Assembly (NCBI RefSeq): GCF_023823125.1
Contig: NZ_CP090949.1
Span: forward strand, 2,132,001 to 2,196,000
Source: Erythrobacter aurantius
GTDB taxonomy: Bacteria > Pseudomonadota > Alphaproteobacteria > Sphingomonadales > Sphingomonadaceae
Reading direction: 5' to 3'
Length of the DNA: 64,000 nucleotides
The translations under genes were made by a program, and so were the position numbers. A model generated the notes under the pieces. It worked only from the letters and a program-made list of their open reading frames with translations, searched no databases and was not told the DNA's origin. Below, in pieces: positions 25,600 through 36,403 of this stretch. The number at the start of each line of letters is the position of its first letter. Position 1 is the stretch's first letter.

Positions 25600-26190
25600 A
25601 TGAACGACAACGATAAGTCGCAGATGGATGCGGCAGCAGCAGAAGAAGAATTGAAGGGCGTACCCGAAGAGTTTCTGGACGACGGAAGCGAAGATGAAGG
25701 CGAGGGCGCTGATACCCTGTCCGAAGCGCTTGAGAACCTGCGCAACGATCTGGAAGCCGCAAAGCAGGACGTGCTTTACGCCAAGGCCGAAACGCAGAAC
25801 GTGCGGCGGCGGCTTGAGAAGGACGTAGCCGATGCGCGCTCCTATGCCGCGACCGGCTTTGCTCGCGACATCCTTTCCGTGTGGGACAATCTTTCACGTG
25901 CCGTCGATGCGATCCCGGAATCGCTACGCGGAGACGACAAAATGAAGGGTCTGGTCATCGGGATCGAGGCGACCCAACGCGAGCTTGAGAAAGTGTTCGG
26001 CCAGCATGGCGTTACCCGCATCGCATCCATGGGTCTGCCGCTTGATCCCAACCAGCATCAGGCGATGATGGAAGTACCCAGCGCAGATCACGAAGCGGGT
26101 ACTGTGGTTCAGGAAATGCAATCGGGCTGGATGATTAAGGATCGGCTTCTGCGGCCCGCCATGGTGGCCGTTTCAAAGAAGCCGGATTGA
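25600..26190 (+). CDS. grpE: nucleotide exchange factor GrpE
   Basis: Cochaperone that releases ADP from DnaK. An acidic, disordered N-terminus (1-45) is followed by the long dimer coiled coil (about 47-100, LRNDLEAAKQDVLYAKAETQNVRRR) and the beta-domain ending HQAMMEVPSADHEAGTVVQE...GWMIKDRLLRPAMVAVS. ATG 25600 follows GGAAAA closely; a TTG seven codons upstream overlaps hrcA. The operon order hrcA-grpE is typical of alphaproteobacteria. The gene ends three bases from the convergent membrane protein gene. Confidence 0.95.
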   Translation: MNDNDKSQMDAAAAEEELKGVPEEFLDDGSEDEGEGADTLSEALENLRNDLEAAKQDVLYAKAETQNVRRRLEKDVADARSYAATGFARDILSVWDNLSRAVDAIPESLRGDDKMKGLVIGIEATQRELEKVFGQHGVTRIASMGLPLDPNQHQAMMEVPSADHEAGTVVQEMQSGWMIKDRLLRPAMVAVSKKPD

Positions 26191-26193
26191 GCC

Positions 26194-26766
26194 TCAGAGC
26201 AGGTAGATCACCAGATATCTGACGCATAGAGCGACAAGAAGAACCGCCTGGAAATGGCGGTTCTTCACTATCATGGTGGCTGCCATCATCCCGATCAGCA
26301 TCGCGGTCAGGCCCAGCGTCATCGGCGTAAAAACCGCCGCCCGAACTTCCTCGACAGAATAGAGGAAGGCCCATTGCGCGAAAACCAGAGCGATGAGGAT
26401 GCCCATTACGGTCCGGCGGACCCGATAATAGTGGGTGTCGAGATCCTCGAACAATTCGGGCCGGGTCGGAAACACCAGTCGGGCTGCGAGATAATAGCTG
26501 GCGGCGAATATCATCACGCCCAGCAAGGCCGAAGGACTGACTGTGATCAGGCTCTGGATCGTCCAGGCGAACATCCAGAACGACAGAAGATCAAGCAATA
26601 CGAAGGCGCCAAGAAGAGGCGTCAGCCAACCGAAACGGAAGCGGGTTCCATCAGCGTCGCTCTCGAATTCGTTTTCAAGCGTTCGCCCGAACCCTGCCAG
26701 CAACTCGACCAGTGAAAGACCGAGCACGAGGGCATAAAGAACGAAGATGAATTCGAAGTCGCTCAC
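26194..26766 (-). CDS. multi-pass membrane protein of unknown function
   Basis: A 190-residue protein with about six hydrophobic helices: near 5-25, 47-70, 80-97, 117-135, 145-165 and 170-190, the last reaching the C-terminus. Acidic residues cluster in a loop near 30-40 (ENEFESDADG). No family is recognised. Its ATG overlaps the stop of the upstream vgr-related gene by four bases, so the two are coupled. It is convergent with grpE. Confidence 0.72.
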   Translation of the reverse strand: MSDFEFIFVLYALVLGLSLVELLAGFGRTLENEFESDADGTRFRFGWLTPLLGAFVLLDLLSFWMFAWTIQSLITVSPSALLGVMIFAASYYLAARLVFPTRPELFEDLDTHYYRVRRTVMGILIALVFAQWAFLYSVEEVRAAVFTPMTLGLTAMLIGMMAATMIVKNRHFQAVLLVALCVRYLVIYLL

Positions 26767-27278
26767 AGTGTTGCTCCCTCGAACCGGACAAGCACATCAT
26801 AGGCGGACTTGTCCCCGACGCCGGGTATGCGCGCGCCATGACGCAGCCAGAAGCTGTGCTTCACAATTTCGGCCTGCTGCTCAATCCCGTAAGCAGACAG
26901 CGGCTGCCCAGGTTTGAGCGCATAATCATACCGGCAAAACGGATGGCGATGCAGAATCAGAAACCAATCACCCAGCGTCTGGGTCTGCCAGACATGGGTC
27001 AATTCGTGGATCAGCAGGCCCTGCCGTTCAATGTCAGCCAGTGAGAAGTCATCGCAGTAGGCAGAGCCATGAGGGTGGAAATGCAGGTGTCCACGCGGGG
27101 CCATGGTGATCCGTTTGGGCTGAAACGGAAACCACTTGCGGCGCTTCAGCTTGACCGCGCCATAATTGATCGCGTCACCAAAAACCGTCCGCGCAAGCTC
27201 GACTTCGCCCGGCGTCAGATGCCGCTCGCCACCCGCCGGACAAGCGGGGAGCGATGCGGTATCCTGAAAACCGGGCAA
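26763..27278 (-). CDS. zinc-protease-like 'vgr related' protein
   Basis: A 171-residue protein with a single HELTHVWQ motif (near residue 91), the HExxH signature of zinc metallopeptidases, preceded by an aromatic- and histidine-rich region (HLHFHPHGSAYCDDF). Sphingomonad homologues are usually labelled 'vgr related protein', a name without proven meaning. The only in-frame start upstream of the conserved LTPGEVELARTVFG block is TTG 27278, with GGAAGAG about 12 bases before it. No signal peptide is apparent. It is coupled to the downstream membrane protein and lies five bases after the PCuAC gene. Confidence 0.72.
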   Translation of the reverse strand: MPGFQDTASLPACPAGGERHLTPGEVELARTVFGDAINYGAVKLKRRKWFPFQPKRITMAPRGHLHFHPHGSAYCDDFSLADIERQGLLIHELTHVWQTQTLGDWFLILHRHPFCRYDYALKPGQPLSAYGIEQQAEIVKHSFWLRHGARIPGVGDKSAYDVLVRFEGATL

Positions 27279-27283
27279 ATCGT

Positions 27284-27775
27284 TCAGCGCTCTTCCCCTG
27301 CTGCGCGGATTTCAGCGTCAAAGATATGCTTGTTGCCACCCGAAACCGTCAACGTGACCTTGGTCGTCCCGCCGGGCTTCAGCTCGGGTGAGGGCTCCAT
27401 CGCCATGACGTGGAGGTCGCTCGGCTTGAATTCGACCTTGGTGCCCTTTGTCACCGGGATCGGCAGCGCCTCCATCATCTGCACCTTGAAATCATATTCG
27501 CCATATTGGTGCATGACGGCGCTGGCCGCACCTTCGACTTCGACGCGGCCGAGCGAGAACGAACGGTCCCCGTCATAGGCGAAGTCGAAATAGATCGCCG
27601 CCGGATTGCCCTCTACCGGGGCAAGCACCATTCGCGCGTTTTCAATTGTCACGCCTTCGATCACGCCCTCAGGTGCAGTTTCGGCAACTTCCGCTTCGCC
27701 ACCGCAAGCGGCCAGTGCCATCATCGAACCCCCGGCAAGTGCCAGCGCAAGCGCCTTCATCCTCGATCCCGTCAT
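27284..27775 (-). CDS. PCuAC-family copper chaperone lipoprotein
   Basis: Periplasmic copper(I)-binding protein of the PCuAC family, which delivers copper to cytochrome oxidase. A lipoprotein signal ends ALAACGG, followed by an acidic linker and the beta-barrel domain. The metal motif is recognisable: VMHQYGEYDFKVQMM, then about 20 residues later DLHVMAME, giving the His/Met pair spacing of the family. ATG 27775 has AAGGGA about eight bases upstream; a second in-frame ATG lies five codons in. It is divergent from dnaK across a 183-base gap. Confidence 0.87.
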   Translation of the reverse strand: MTGSRMKALALALAGGSMMALAACGGEAEVAETAPEGVIEGVTIENARMVLAPVEGNPAAIYFDFAYDGDRSFSLGRVEVEGAASAVMHQYGEYDFKVQMMEALPIPVTKGTKVEFKPSDLHVMAMEPSPELKPGGTTKVTLTVSGGNKHIFDAEIRAAGEER

Positions 27776-27839
27776 TCTTATATCCCTTTTTGAAAGCTGT
27801 CCCTGTTGTGGATGCGGCAAAAACTACGGTGTTCGAGTT

Positions 27840-27870
27840 CTTGTGCCAAGCAAAACCGCACCTATATCCG
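27840..27870 (+). promoter_or_regulatory. RpoH (sigma-32) promoter for dnaK
   Basis: CTTG at 27840-27843, 17 bases, then CCTATATCCG at 27861-27870. This matches the alphaproteobacterial heat-shock consensus CTTG-N17/18-CYTATNTNNG at every fixed position. The dnaK start lies 88 bases beyond the -10 element, leaving a leader of roughly 80 bases. The rest of the 183-base gap shows no CIRCE element. Confidence 0.8.
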
Positions 27871-27958
27871 CCTCATATTCGAGCCGCCGAGCCGTCTTGC
27901 CGTTATCGGGAGACGCGAAGGCGCGGTGTCCAACAACATTCCAATGGATGGGAAGATA

Positions 27959-29890
<1,932 letters not shown>

Positions 29891-29920
29891 GCGATTAACC
29901 CTCTAAACCCCCTTGCTCTG

Positions 29921-29935
29921 CCCGCCGCGCGCGGG
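29921..29935. other. GC-rich hairpin between dnaK and dnaJ
   Basis: CCCGC-CGCGC-GCGGG, a five-pair stem in the 74-base gap. No T run follows, so it is not a classical terminator. It may protect the dnaK message or lower readthrough into dnaJ. Confidence 0.3.
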
Positions 29936-29964
29936 CCGGGCGAGGGCGGTTGAAAGGCACGATA

Positions 29965-31116
29965 ATGGCTACCCAGACCGACTATTATTCCACTCTCGAA
30001 GTATCGCGTGATGCCGATGGCGCGACGATCAAGAGCGCCTATCGCAAGCTTGCGATGAAATGGCACCCGGATCGCAACCCCGGTGACGCTCAGGCAGAGG
30101 CCAAGTTCAAGGCATTGGGCGAGGCCTATGAATGCCTGAAAGACCCGCAAAAGCGCGCGGCCTATGATCGTTATGGCCATGATGCCTTTACACAGGGCAT
30201 GAACGGCGGCGGAGGCGGCTTTGGCGGCGGTTTCGGCGGTCGCGGCCAATCCGATTTCGCGGATATTGGCGACATTTTCGAAACCATCTTTGGCAGCGCC
30301 TTTGGCGGCGGGATGGGCGGTGGTCGCCAGCAACAGCGGCGCGGGGCGGACTTGAGGTTCGACATGCATGTGACGCTGGACGAGGCGTTCCACGGCAAAT
30401 CGACCGAAATCGAAATCGAGGTTTCGACCGCTTGCGACAGCTGCGACGGCTCGGGCGCGTCCCCCGGCACGGCTGAGCGGGCCTGCAACCTGTGCCACGG
30501 ACACGGGACCGTGCGCGCGAAGCAGGGCCTGTTCGTGGTCGAGCGGCCATGCCCCACCTGTGGCGGGCGCGGTCAGATGATTGAAGACCCCTGCGGCGAT
30601 TGTCGCGGCGAAGGCCGGGTCGACAGGATTCAGAAACTGGCGGTGGAAATTCCTCCCGGAGTGGACACCGGCACGCGCATCCGCCTGTCTGGCAAGGGCG
30701 AGGCGGGCCAGCGCGGCGCGCCTCCGGGTGACCTATACATCTTCGTCCATGTTAAACCGCACCCGCTGTTCGAACGCGAAGGAACGACTCTGGCAACAAG
30801 GGTTCCGGTAAGCTTCACCACCGCCGCACTGGGCGGCAGCGTGGACATTCCCGATCTCGACGGCAGCACCAATTCGGTCGACATTCCGGCGGGGATCCAG
30901 TCCGGCAAGCAACTGAGAGTGCGCGGGGCAGGCATGCCCGTGCTTCAAGGGCGCGGACGCGGTGACATGGTGGTCGAGATCATGGTCGAAACCCCAACCA
31001 AGCTCAGCCGCAAGCAGAAGGAAATTCTCGAGGCTTTCCGCGAAACGGAAACCGGCGACGAATGCCCCGAGAGCAAGGGGTTCTTCTCAAAGCTCAAGGA
31101 TGCCTTCGGAGCCTGA
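29965..31116 (+). CDS. dnaJ: molecular chaperone DnaJ (Hsp40)
   Basis: Cochaperone that stimulates the DnaK ATPase. Type I layout in 383 residues: J domain with HPD at 34-36 (KWHPDRNPG), Gly/Phe-rich region (about 75-115), a zinc region with four CxxCxGxG-type repeats (CDSCDGSG, CNLCHGHG, CPTCGGRG, CGDCRGEG) and the C-terminal substrate domains ending near the dimerisation segment. ATG 29965 has AAAGG about eight bases before it; a TTG five codons earlier is less likely. It is cotranscribed with dnaK. Confidence 0.97.
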   Translation: MATQTDYYSTLEVSRDADGATIKSAYRKLAMKWHPDRNPGDAQAEAKFKALGEAYECLKDPQKRAAYDRYGHDAFTQGMNGGGGGFGGGFGGRGQSDFADIGDIFETIFGSAFGGGMGGGRQQQRRGADLRFDMHVTLDEAFHGKSTEIEIEVSTACDSCDGSGASPGTAERACNLCHGHGTVRAKQGLFVVERPCPTCGGRGQMIEDPCGDCRGEGRVDRIQKLAVEIPPGVDTGTRIRLSGKGEAGQRGAPPGDLYIFVHVKPHPLFEREGTTLATRVPVSFTTAALGGSVDIPDLDGSTNSVDIPAGIQSGKQLRVRGAGMPVLQGRGRGDMVVEIMVETPTKLSRKQKEILEAFRETETGDECPESKGFFSKLKDAFGA

Positions 31117-31173
31117 GGCTCGACACATTTGGACTGCGGGCGTAGTCAGGTACTGAGATTTCGGGAGAGAGCC

Positions 31174-32073
31174 ATGATCCACGCCCGCCGCATTGCCTCA
31201 AGCTTGGCCGCTGCCACGCTGCTTGCGACACCTGCCATTGCCCAGCGCAATTTCGACAATGTCGAGATAAAGACCGAGGAGATTGCTCCGGGTGTCGCCG
31301 TGCTGTTCGGCGCCGGGGGCAATATCGGCGTGAGCCATGGCGAGGACGCGACGCTGATCATCGACGATCAGTTTGCTCCGCTTTCCGAAAAGATCGAGCG
31401 TGCGATTGCCAACCTTGGCGCGACGCCGGTGAAGTATGTCGTGAACACGCATTGGCATTTCGATCACACCGGCGGGAACGAGAATTTCGGCAAAACCGGC
31501 GCGACGATCTTCGCGCACGACAATGTCAGGGTGCGGATGGAGGCCGGAGGAGAGGCAGCCGGCAACAGCACACCACCTGCGCCACCCGAAGCCTTGCCCG
31601 TCGTCACATATGCGCAAGGCCTGCGGTTTCACCTGAACGGCGACACGATCAATCTGATGTTCCTGGGCGGCGGCCACACCGACGGCGACAGCGTGGTGTT
31701 CTGGGATGAGGACAATATCGTCCACATGGGCGATCTTTACTTCAAGATCCCGGGCTATCCCTTCATCGATGTAGGTTCGGGCGGTAGTGTCTACTCTGCG
31801 ATGCGATCACTCGATATCGTGATCGCGATGATCGATGATGAAACCAAGGTCATTCCCGGCCACGGTCCGATGTCGAACAAGGCCGAACTGGTGGCCTATC
31901 GCGAGATGATCGGGAAGGCTGTTTCGCGGGTCGAAGAACTGCGCGCGCAAGGCATGACGCTGGAACAGGCGGTAGCGGCCAAGCCGCTCGCCGATTTCAA
32001 TCGCGGGGAGGGCTTCATCGGCCCCGATGCCTTCGTGACTGCAATCTGGAACAGCGCAGCAATCGCCGACTAG
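31174..32073 (+). CDS. exported metallo-beta-lactamase-fold hydrolase
   Basis: A 299-residue MBL-fold protein with a signal peptide (about 1-24, ending AIAQ). Metal ligands: HWHFDH (H93, H95, D97, H98), GGGHTDGDSVVF (third histidine) and PGHGPMSN (late histidine). This is the dinuclear zinc pattern of the family containing class B-like enzymes, but the substrate cannot be deduced. GGGAGA lies just before ATG 31174. It follows dnaJ by 57 bases. Its stop overlaps by four bases with the stop of the convergent patatin gene. Confidence 0.88.
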   Translation: MIHARRIASSLAAATLLATPAIAQRNFDNVEIKTEEIAPGVAVLFGAGGNIGVSHGEDATLIIDDQFAPLSEKIERAIANLGATPVKYVVNTHWHFDHTGGNENFGKTGATIFAHDNVRVRMEAGGEAAGNSTPPAPPEALPVVTYAQGLRFHLNGDTINLMFLGGGHTDGDSVVFWDEDNIVHMGDLYFKIPGYPFIDVGSGGSVYSAMRSLDIVIAMIDDETKVIPGHGPMSNKAELVAYREMIGKAVSRVEELRAQGMTLEQAVAAKPLADFNRGEGFIGPDAFVTAIWNSAAIAD

Positions 32074-34400
32074 ACGAATTTCTGCTCCACTTCGCTGCGG
32101 ATGGTTTCGATCAGGCCCATCCCGCAGCGGCCCGCTTCGGCTTCTTCGTCCAGAATGGCGAGGAAAGCCTCATGCTTGGTCCGGCGCAGCATTTCTCCCG
32201 GAATTCCGCCTTCCACGGTGGAGGCGACAAGGTCGATCATCCGCTCCGCGCCGTGCAGGCGCCCCCAAAGGTAGTCGTTCTCGCGATAGGCGCGGCTGAA
32301 GAACGCGCCGAAATTGTAGAACTCGATTCCGCGCAAGGTAGCCTGCGTTCCCCCTTCGCGGATCGACAGCGCGTCCTCGGGCGATATCCGGTCGATCTTG
32401 ACCGGATTGTATTCCACCAAACCTTCCGACCGGGTCAACGGCAGGGTGGCTACGTCATAGAACGGGAAGCCGAGATAGGTCAGCAGCATCCGCCGCTTCA
32501 GATTGCGTGGCATTTCGGCCAGCGCATCGGCAAGCATCCGCTCGGCTTCGAGATCCTGTTCCGGCAGCAGCCGCCGCTCAGCGAGGAAATCGAGCACTTG
32601 GCCGGGTTCCTCTAGCACTCGGCGGGCAAGTGCCCGGAATCCATCCCCGAGCTTTGCGCCCAGGATCGCGTTGTCATCGGCCCTGCGATAGAGCGCGAGA
32701 ATTTCGTAAATGCGCCCACGCGCCACATCGAGCGCATCGTCGGGAATCTCCGGATCGATTTCCCAATCGCGGGACAATCGCCGGGCGAGCAATTGCAGAC
32801 GGCGCACCCGAAATCCGATGTCATGCGCGCGGAAGAATCCGATCGCCGCCGTGTTCGCGCCCCCGTTTTCGTCCGTCAGGGTAGTCAGCCCCCGGTGCTC
32901 CAACTCGTGCCGCAGCGCGTTGGCGATGGGTGCGCAATCGGCGAGGGCAAGTTCCGGAGCAGCCGCATGGGTAAGCTGCGCCAAGCGATCGATGATCGCG
33001 CTGTATTTGGTCTGGGCATAGGCTCCAAAGGCGTAGCCCGCTCGCTGGGCAGCGGCATTTTGCGCTTTCGCGCGCCAGTTCGCGAGGCGCTTAGGCGTCG
33101 GGCTGTCGAGAAAGAATGTGTGCCCGAACAGCTTTTCGACTGCGCGATCAATCTCCGGTCGCAACTCCATGACGATGCGCTTCAGGCTCGCCGCGTCCTT
33201 TGAGCGCTGCTCAATCCGCTCAAGGTCGTCCCTGATCGGTTGTTCGCGTGGGATAGTGGAAAGCGAGCCGAAGATCGTGCCGAACCAGCCAACCGGTCGG
33301 GATGCGGCTTCGTCGCTTTCGTTCCGGCGGATCGGGCGGGGTTCGATGTAGACGAACCTGCGATCGACCTCGCGCTGGGAAGTTCGCACTTCGATTGCTG
33401 AAAGCGCCGCGCCGAACGGTGCGTTGACCAGCACTGATCCGTCAATCAGCGCGACGCTTTCGACCGTGCCCTTGCGAACATGGCCGGGCATGATCCTTGC
33501 CAGGAAATCGCCGCGGCTTTCCCAATGGTGCCCCGCTTGTGCGGCAAGTCTGTCGATCTCGTCGATAACGAGCGGGGGAAATGCACCGGGAAAGCTCGCG
33601 GTGGAACGCGCAGCCAGTACCAGTTCGAGTGGATCGGCAATACCGGCACCGGCATCAGCAGGCGTTATGCCGCGAAAATCAATTGGCATCCGGTGTTCAG
33701 TCTCCTCAACCACCGAAGGGGAATTGAGCCGAAGCATTTCGGGATGGCCGCGAAAATCGGTCGCAGTGACGAACAGGTCTATCGGGTGAAGCGGCGGCAG
33801 CAGCGGCTTGCCTGCCGGCGTGTCAGCCATGCTTTCCAGCGCTTCGTAGAGCATCTCTGAAAAGCGTGATCCCGAAAATGGCGGATTGAACCAGCGCCCG
33901 CGCACCAGATTGGAAACCTTGGTGCGAACTTCATGCCGGGTTTCTGGCGATACGCTTTCGGTCACCGCGTTGCCGGGCCGCGACAGGAACCATTCGGCAA
34001 TCGGTTGTGCCCAGAATTTGGCATAGCGCCAGACTGGCTGCGCCTCCGGGTCCATCAACTCGCTGACATCGGCGTTTTCCAGCCAGAGGTCAGTCAAAGG
34101 TTCGAGGCTGTGCCCGGAATGGATCGCTTGAGCCAGAAACACCGCGTTGATCCCGCCGGCGCTTGCTCCCGTCAATATGTCGGGCAGCACCCGTAGGCGC
34201 AGGTGGCTGGTCTTCTCAATCTCCTCAAGGAAATCGCGATAGACCCCTGTCACCCCAACCAGCCTTTCGCCACCGGGGCAGTGAAATGCCCTGCTGGCGC
34301 GGGCAAGGTGCCATATCTCTTTGGTGACACCATGCATGTACACCGCGAGGCTGACCCCGCCGTAGCATACCAGTGCAAGTCTGAGTTCCTTTTGGCGCAT
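32070..34400 (-). CDS. patatin-like phospholipase (large, DUF3376-type)
   Basis: A 776-residue protein. The N-terminal patatin domain has the oxyanion glycines CYGGVSLAVYMHG (12-24), nucleophile elbow GASAG with S80, and catalytic Asp in the DG pair D320-G321 (ALIDGSVLVNAPFG), the Ser-Asp dyad of lipid acyl hydrolases. The remaining 400 residues are helical and resemble the DUF3376 C-terminal part of large actinobacterial and proteobacterial patatins. No signal peptide. Start ATG 34400 (AGGATC eight bases upstream) fits the family; the longer open frame runs into the radA promoter region. It is divergent from radA. Confidence 0.87.
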   Translation of the reverse strand: MRQKELRLALVCYGGVSLAVYMHGVTKEIWHLARASRAFHCPGGERLVGVTGVYRDFLEEIEKTSHLRLRVLPDILTGASAGGINAVFLAQAIHSGHSLEPLTDLWLENADVSELMDPEAQPVWRYAKFWAQPIAEWFLSRPGNAVTESVSPETRHEVRTKVSNLVRGRWFNPPFSGSRFSEMLYEALESMADTPAGKPLLPPLHPIDLFVTATDFRGHPEMLRLNSPSVVEETEHRMPIDFRGITPADAGAGIADPLELVLAARSTASFPGAFPPLVIDEIDRLAAQAGHHWESRGDFLARIMPGHVRKGTVESVALIDGSVLVNAPFGAALSAIEVRTSQREVDRRFVYIEPRPIRRNESDEAASRPVGWFGTIFGSLSTIPREQPIRDDLERIEQRSKDAASLKRIVMELRPEIDRAVEKLFGHTFFLDSPTPKRLANWRAKAQNAAAQRAGYAFGAYAQTKYSAIIDRLAQLTHAAAPELALADCAPIANALRHELEHRGLTTLTDENGGANTAAIGFFRAHDIGFRVRRLQLLARRLSRDWEIDPEIPDDALDVARGRIYEILALYRRADDNAILGAKLGDGFRALARRVLEEPGQVLDFLAERRLLPEQDLEAERMLADALAEMPRNLKRRMLLTYLGFPFYDVATLPLTRSEGLVEYNPVKIDRISPEDALSIREGGTQATLRGIEFYNFGAFFSRAYRENDYLWGRLHGAERMIDLVASTVEGGIPGEMLRRTKHEAFLAILDEEAEAGRCGMGLIETIRSEVEQKFV

Positions 34401-34474
34401 GATGCTGATCCTACTGTGCAAGTCTCCCAATATGCAATTGCGTTCAACATTTGTTCTGGTTACATCTCGCGCCG

Positions 34475-35857
34475 ATGGCAAAGGTAAAAAAGCGTTTTGT
34501 ATGCGCCAATTGCGGCAGCGTATCACCCCGTTGGCAAGGCCAATGCGGCGATTGCGGTGAATGGAACACACTGACCGAAGATGTTCCGGCGACCGTGTTT
34601 TCGCAGAAGCATGACCTGTCCAGCGGAGGGCGGGCGCTGCAATTTGTGCCGCTCAACCGCCCGGCGGAATTGCCCGTGCGCAAATCCACCGGGCTCGCCG
34701 AATTCGACCGAGCGCTGGGCGGCGGGATAGTTCCGGGTTCGGCAATCCTGATGGGCGGCGATCCGGGTATCGGCAAATCGACGTTGCTGCTGCAGACCGC
34801 TGCCACGATTGCGCGCGGCGGGAATGATGTCGTCTATGTCAGCGGGGAAGAGGCCGCAGGTCAGGTGCGGTTGCGGGCCAAGCGGCTTGGAGTGGCTGAC
34901 GCTCCGATCCGTCTCGCTTCGGAGACTTCGGTCCGCGATATCCTCACGACGCTGGGGCAGGGCGAACCGCCCGCTTTGTTGGTGATCGATTCGATCCAGA
35001 CCATGCATTCGGACACGATCGAAGGGGCGCCGGGAACGGTCAGCCAGGTGCGAGGATGTGCGCTTGAGCTTATCCGATACGCCAAATCCAGCGGCTGCGC
35101 TCTTGTCCTCGTCGGCCATGTGACGAAGGACGGCAACATCGCCGGGCCGCGGGTGCTGGAACACATGGTTGATGTGGTGATGAGCTTCGAAGGGGAGCGC
35201 AGCCACCAGTATCGCATCCTGCGCGCGCTCAAGAACCGGTTTGGCGCTGTCGATGAAATCGGCGTGTTCTCGATGGCGAGCGAAGGGCTTGAGGAAGTAT
35301 CGAACCCTTCGATGCTGTTCCTTTCCGGGCGTGATCAACCGCTGGCCGGGAGCGCGGTGTTCCCGGCGCTGGAAGGCACGAGGCCGGTTCTGGTTGAGAT
35401 ACAGGCTTTGATCGTCCGCTTGCAGTCGGGGGCGACCCCTCGCCGGGCGGTGGTTGGCTGGGATAATGGGCGGCTTGCCATGCTGCTGGCCGTGCTGGAA
35501 TCGCGGTGCGGGCTGAACTTTTCTTCCGCCGAGGTCTATCTCAACATCGCGGGCGGCTATCGCCTGTCCGATCCAGCCGCAGATCTCGCGGTTGCTGCTG
35601 CATTGGTTTCAGCCCTCGCGGATCGCGCCTTGCCCGACAAGTCAGTCTGGTTCGGCGAGATTTCACTAGCCGGAGAGGTCAGGCCGGTGGCGCATTCGCA
35701 ATTGCGGCTGCGGGAAGCCGCGAAACTGGGATTCGCGCAAGGATACGGCCCGTCAGACACCCGTTCATCCGATGCAGGAGGCGGCTCGTCGACGCTGACT
35801 TACCGTGCGGTGAACCAGCTCGCCAACCTCGTTGACCGAGTGATGGGCACGCAATAA
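34475..35857 (+). CDS. radA: DNA repair protein RadA
   Basis: RecA-like helicase that promotes branch migration during homologous recombination. The zinc finger is C10, C13, C24, C27 (CANCGSVSP...CGDCGEW), Walker A GGDPGIGKST at 94-103, the family motif KNRFG near 260, and the Lon-protease-like C-terminal domain (LNIAGGYRLSDPAADLAVAAAL). ATG 34475 starts MAKVKKRFVC as in other RadA proteins. The length of 460 residues is normal. It heads a run with cvpA and further genes. Confidence 0.97.
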   Translation: MAKVKKRFVCANCGSVSPRWQGQCGDCGEWNTLTEDVPATVFSQKHDLSSGGRALQFVPLNRPAELPVRKSTGLAEFDRALGGGIVPGSAILMGGDPGIGKSTLLLQTAATIARGGNDVVYVSGEEAAGQVRLRAKRLGVADAPIRLASETSVRDILTTLGQGEPPALLVIDSIQTMHSDTIEGAPGTVSQVRGCALELIRYAKSSGCALVLVGHVTKDGNIAGPRVLEHMVDVVMSFEGERSHQYRILRALKNRFGAVDEIGVFSMASEGLEEVSNPSMLFLSGRDQPLAGSAVFPALEGTRPVLVEIQALIVRLQSGATPRRAVVGWDNGRLAMLLAVLESRCGLNFSSAEVYLNIAGGYRLSDPAADLAVAAALVSALADRALPDKSVWFGEISLAGEVRPVAHSQLRLREAAKLGFAQGYGPSDTRSSDAGGGSSTLTYRAVNQLANLVDRVMGTQ

Positions 35858-35869
35858 GCCCCTGTTCCC

Positions 35870-36403
35870 ATGACGGGTTTCGACATCATCGTGCTGTTCA
35901 TCGTCTCGGTCGCCGCGATCGGCGGGTTCTTGCGCGGCCTGGTGCAAGAGGTGCTTAGCCTTGCGGCATGGATCCTCGCGGCATTTTCGATCTACTATCT
36001 GCACGGCCCGCTGACGGAATTCCTGCGCGATTACTATGATGCCGATCCCGCCACTTCCGTCCTCTCTTTCGCGATCTTGCTGTTGATCCCCTATGCCGCG
36101 ATGAAGGTCATCGCGGGCAATGTGGGCGAGGCTTCGCGCGGCTCGATCCTTGGCCCGATTGACCGTGTCCTCGGCTTTGGGTTCGGGGCAATCAAGGGCG
36201 CGATGATCGTGGTCTTTGCATTCTCGGTGCTCGTCCTCGGGTTTGATACCGTTTGGGGTTACAAAGGCCGCCCGGACTGGATCACGCTGGCGCGCACCTA
36301 CCCCGCAGCCGATGCGTTCTCTCGCGAACTGGTTCAGATGATTGCGGAGCGCCGCGAGCGTTTGCTTCGTGAGGAAGAAGCGCGAAACGAAGCGGGCGAG
36401 TGA
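35870..36403 (+). CDS. cvpA: CvpA family membrane protein
   Basis: A 177-residue membrane protein of the CvpA (colicin V production) family. It has four hydrophobic segments (about 4-24, 30-46, 64-82, 105-127), including the typical RGLVQEVLSLAAWILA early in the protein and RGSILGPIDRVLGFGFGAIKG before the last helix, then a charged C-terminal tail. The family is linked to envelope homeostasis and biofilm traits, but the mechanism is unknown. The radA-cvpA order is conserved. Its stop overlaps the next start (TGATG). Confidence 0.92.
   Translation: MTGFDIIVLFIVSVAAIGGFLRGLVQEVLSLAAWILAAFSIYYLHGPLTEFLRDYYDADPATSVLSFAILLLIPYAAMKVIAGNVGEASRGSILGPIDRVLGFGFGAIKGAMIVVFAFSVLVLGFDTVWGYKGRPDWITLARTYPAADAFSRELVQMIAERRERLLREEEARNEAGE

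Noticed and set aside
27776..27958. CIRCE operator before dnaK
   Set aside because: No TTAGCACTC/GAGTGCTAA inverted repeat is found; the gap is explained by an RpoH-type promoter.
34401..34571. N-terminal extension of the patatin protein
   Set aside because: The extra 57 residues are not family-like and would run into the radA promoter and start region.
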